DNA of 64,000 bases from Lysinibacillus pakistanensis (lineage in GTDB: Bacteria; Bacillota; Bacilli; Bacillales_A; Planococcaceae), in the NCBI RefSeq assembly GCF_030123245.1, contig NZ_CP126101.1, positions 3,532,501-3,596,500 on the forward strand. Reading direction: 5' to 3'. Position numbers and translations under genes: made by a program. Of this stretch, positions 62,400-64,000 are shown piece by piece; position 1 is the stretch's first letter; each line of letters begins with the position of its first letter. The notes under the pieces were generated by a model. The model saw nothing but the letters and a program-made list of their open reading frames with translations, was not told the DNA's origin and ran no database searches.

Positions 62400-63161
62400 T
62401 TATCCCTGCACACGAGTGATTTTTACATCTTTTAAGATTGTATTCACTACCCAGCTCGCTGCAATTAAACCTGCAACAGAAGGTACAAACGCATTTGAAG
62501 ATGGTGGCATTTTCGCTTTGCGAATAGCTGCATCTGGCTTCCCAACATGCTCAACAACGTCTGGTCGAACTACAATAGGGCTTTCATCAGAGAATACCAC
62601 TGTAACTCCTTTATGAATACCTTCCTTGCGTAATTTTGTACGAATAATTTTTGCTAATGGATCTGTGTGAGTTTTTGAAATATCTGCAATTTGGAAGCGA
62701 GTAGGGTCCATTTTATTCGCTGCTCCCATACTTGAAATAATTGGAATGTCACGCTTTAAGCATTCCTTCATAATATGAATTTTATACATAACAGTATCAC
62801 TAGCATCAATCACATAATCAATGCCTTGTGCAAAAAATTCTTCATATGTTTCTTCTGTGTAAAACATATGCATATCAATCACTTCACATTGTGGATTAAT
62901 ATCTGCAATTCGCTCTTTCATAACACCTGACTTCGATTTACCAACTGTCGAAAGATAAGCGACTAATTGGCGATTTACATTCGTGATATCAACATTGTCC
63001 TTGTCCACTAAAATAATGCGCCCAATCCCACTTCGTGCACACGCCTCAGCTGCAAATGACCCAACACCACCTACTCCAAGTATGGCAACTGTTGTATTTT
63101 TTAATTTCTCGAGACCCTCTGTACCTATAGCGAGCTCGTTACGTGAAAATTGATGTAACAT
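62400..63161 (-). CDS. tcdA: tRNA threonylcarbamoyladenosine dehydratase TcdA
   Basis: TcdA, an E1-like (ThiF/MoeB) enzyme, cyclises t6A37 of tRNA to ct6A using ATP. The 253-residue protein has GVGGVGSFAAEACARSGIG for ATP binding, DITNVNRQLVA, and YVIDASDTVMYKIHI. The catalytic Cys region is represented by KECLKRD and the C-terminal end by PSSNAFVPSVAGLIAASWVV. B. subtilis yrvM is the orthologue, in the same neighbourhood as yrvN (rarA). Confidence 0.92.
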   Translation of the reverse strand: MLHQFSRNELAIGTEGLEKLKNTTVAILGVGGVGSFAAEACARSGIGRIILVDKDNVDITNVNRQLVAYLSTVGKSKSGVMKERIADINPQCEVIDMHMFYTEETYEEFFAQGIDYVIDASDTVMYKIHIMKECLKRDIPIISSMGAANKMDPTRFQIADISKTHTDPLAKIIRTKLRKEGIHKGVTVVFSDESPIVVRPDVVEHVGKPDAAIRKAKMPPSSNAFVPSVAGLIAASWVVNTILKDVKITRVQG

Positions 63162-63347
63162 TATTACACTCTCCGTCTATTATAATTTTTGTCTTATTTA
63201 CATGTGCAGAAATAAACTTTGTGAGAGATGAGGCCCTCACTTTATTAGTAAACCTAGTTAAATACTAAGATAAAATCAAACCTATCTTACATTTTATCAT
63301 GTTATTCTTCAAGTGAAAATTATAACTAAAAAATATTCAACATTTAA

Positions 63348-63384
63348 AGGGGCATTTGAAAGGTATTTCCCTTCAAATGCCCCT
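63348..63384 (-). terminator. Hairpin between the sugar kinase and tcdA
   Basis: AGGGGCATTTGAA pairs perfectly with TTCAAATGCCCCT on the minus strand, followed by a weak TTAAAT run, 12 bp after the kinase stop. Confidence 0.68.
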
Positions 63385-63396
63385 ATTTAAACACGA

Positions 63397-64000
63397 TTAA
63401 CTACTTAGTTGTTCATCATTTTTTTGAAAGGTTTCTATAAAACTTGGATAAGGCTGGATATTAAATTCCTTCAAAGCTGCAATGACTGCACCTCCAATTG
63501 GTGGTAGCAACGGGGTTATAAATTGTAATGGAATGTCATCAGCATTCGCGAGCTGCTGTAACTTAGGTAGAAAATAACCTTCATTCTTAAATACTCCTCC
63601 TACTAAGACAACAGGGACATGCTCTGTTCCCCAAATCATTTGCTTGTAACAAGATTTAATTGCTCTGTAGTGTTTTTGACAAGCATCTTCTAAAATTTTA
63701 TTGGCAACCTCATCACCCTGATCAGCCATCGCAGTAACATATTTGCTCAAAGGAGCAACAACTGTACGTGGATGCTCTTCTCCATAGATACATTCTATTA
63801 ATTGTGGTACATTAGCTACAGCAAAATAATTTAGTATGGCATCTGTTAAAGCTGTTGCTCTTCCTCTGCCATCATAGCCTTGAAAAATTGCTTTCAACGC
63901 TTGTGCCCCCAAATCATATCCACTGCCCTCATCATCAAACAGATACCCCCAGCCTCCTACACGATGAAAAGTTTGCTGTAGATCGTAGCCCATTGTTATG
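63397..64000 (-). CDS. BadF/BadG-family sugar kinase (partial, N-terminus cut)
   Basis: C-terminal 201 residues of an ASKHA-fold kinase related to N-acetylglucosamine kinase. VGGWGYLFDDEGSGYDLG is the phosphate-2 family motif, and VVLVGGVFKN the adenosine motif. PPIGGAVIAALKEF is near the end. The reading frame continues past the right edge, where about 100-120 residues with the first phosphate-binding loop should lie. An ATG at 63993 is internal. The sugar is likely an amino sugar such as GlcNAc or MurNAc, but this is not settled by what is visible. Confidence 0.85.
   Translation of the reverse strand, partial: ITMGYDLQQTFHRVGGWGYLFDDEGSGYDLGAQALKAIFQGYDGRGRATALTDAILNYFAVANVPQLIECIYGEEHPRTVVAPLSKYVTAMADQGDEVANKILEDACQKHYRAIKSCYKQMIWGTEHVPVVLVGGVFKNEGYFLPKLQQLANADDIPLQFITPLLPPIGGAVIAALKEFNIQPYPSFIETFQKNDEQLSS

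Overview
The window looks like chromosomal DNA of an aerobic, endospore-forming member of the Bacillales, most likely Lysinibacillus or a close relative. It is AT-rich, with sporulation genes (spoIIP, gpr, sigK), a T-box on alaS, an M-box on corA, and long runs of gene order shared with the B. subtilis yqe/com and yrr/yrv regions. The genus call is inference from gene order, protein sequences and the repeat family; no database was searched. I found no tRNA, rRNA, CRISPR array, prophage or insertion sequence.

Layout. 0-1.2 kb: a secreted DUF4430 protein behind a cobalamin riboswitch. 1.9-3.8 kb: an OatA-type O-acetyltransferase. 4.2-11.6 kb: spoIIP-gpr, rpsT, holA, yqzM and comEC-comEB-comEA. 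11.9-15.8 kb: hen1-pnkp, an RNA-repair pair sitting where B. subtilis has comER. 16-21 kb: yqeM-rsfS-yqeK-nadD-yqeI-aroE-yqeH-yqeG. 21-23.2 kb: psd, pssA and an uninterrupted sigK. 23.4-23.6 kb: a previously easy-to-miss 28-residue membrane microprotein gene with an FNR-type operator. 23.8-31 kb: mtnN, yrrS, greA, udk, the tRNA wobble-uridine genes trhP2-trhP1-trmR, and mltG. 31.1-37.1 kb: an organosulfur uptake and oxidation operon (metQ-metN-metI-metQ-flavin monooxygenase-acyl-CoA-dehydrogenase-like enzyme). 37.5-42.5 kb: two DUF1292 genes, ruvX, ireB and T-box-controlled alaS. 42.5-44 kb: corA behind an M-box, with a 29-codon leader ORF in between. 44-50 kb: an HpaB-family hydroxylase, a polysaccharide deacetylase and recD2. 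50.3-52.5 kb: a eukaryote-type stand-alone HisA with a small partner, and a RelP/YwaC alarmone synthetase. 52.6-63.2 kb: an MFS exporter, a TPR protein, mnmA, iscS, cymR, rarA, three unknown proteins and tcdA. The right edge cuts a BadF/BadG-type sugar kinase.

Most of the window is core physiology: DNA uptake, replication and repair, ribosome maturation, tRNA modification, sulfur supply and phospholipid synthesis. Sulfur runs through several loci: cymR (regulator), iscS and mnmA (sulfur transfer to tRNA), mtnN (methionine salvage) and the organosulfur operon. tRNA modification is also prominent (trhP1, trhP2, trmR, mnmA, tcdA).

The less ordinary content lies between genes. A modular repeat family occurs five times (11.7, 23.7, 37.3, 56.1 and 60.5 kb). 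It has a conserved head, a tail ending in TTTATCTTCATTCAG-type inverted repeats, and in one copy a five-unit 48-bp minisatellite. The two tiny ORFs with full expression signals (23453-23539 and 43546-43635) and the uncertain start of comEC are the other points most worth checking.
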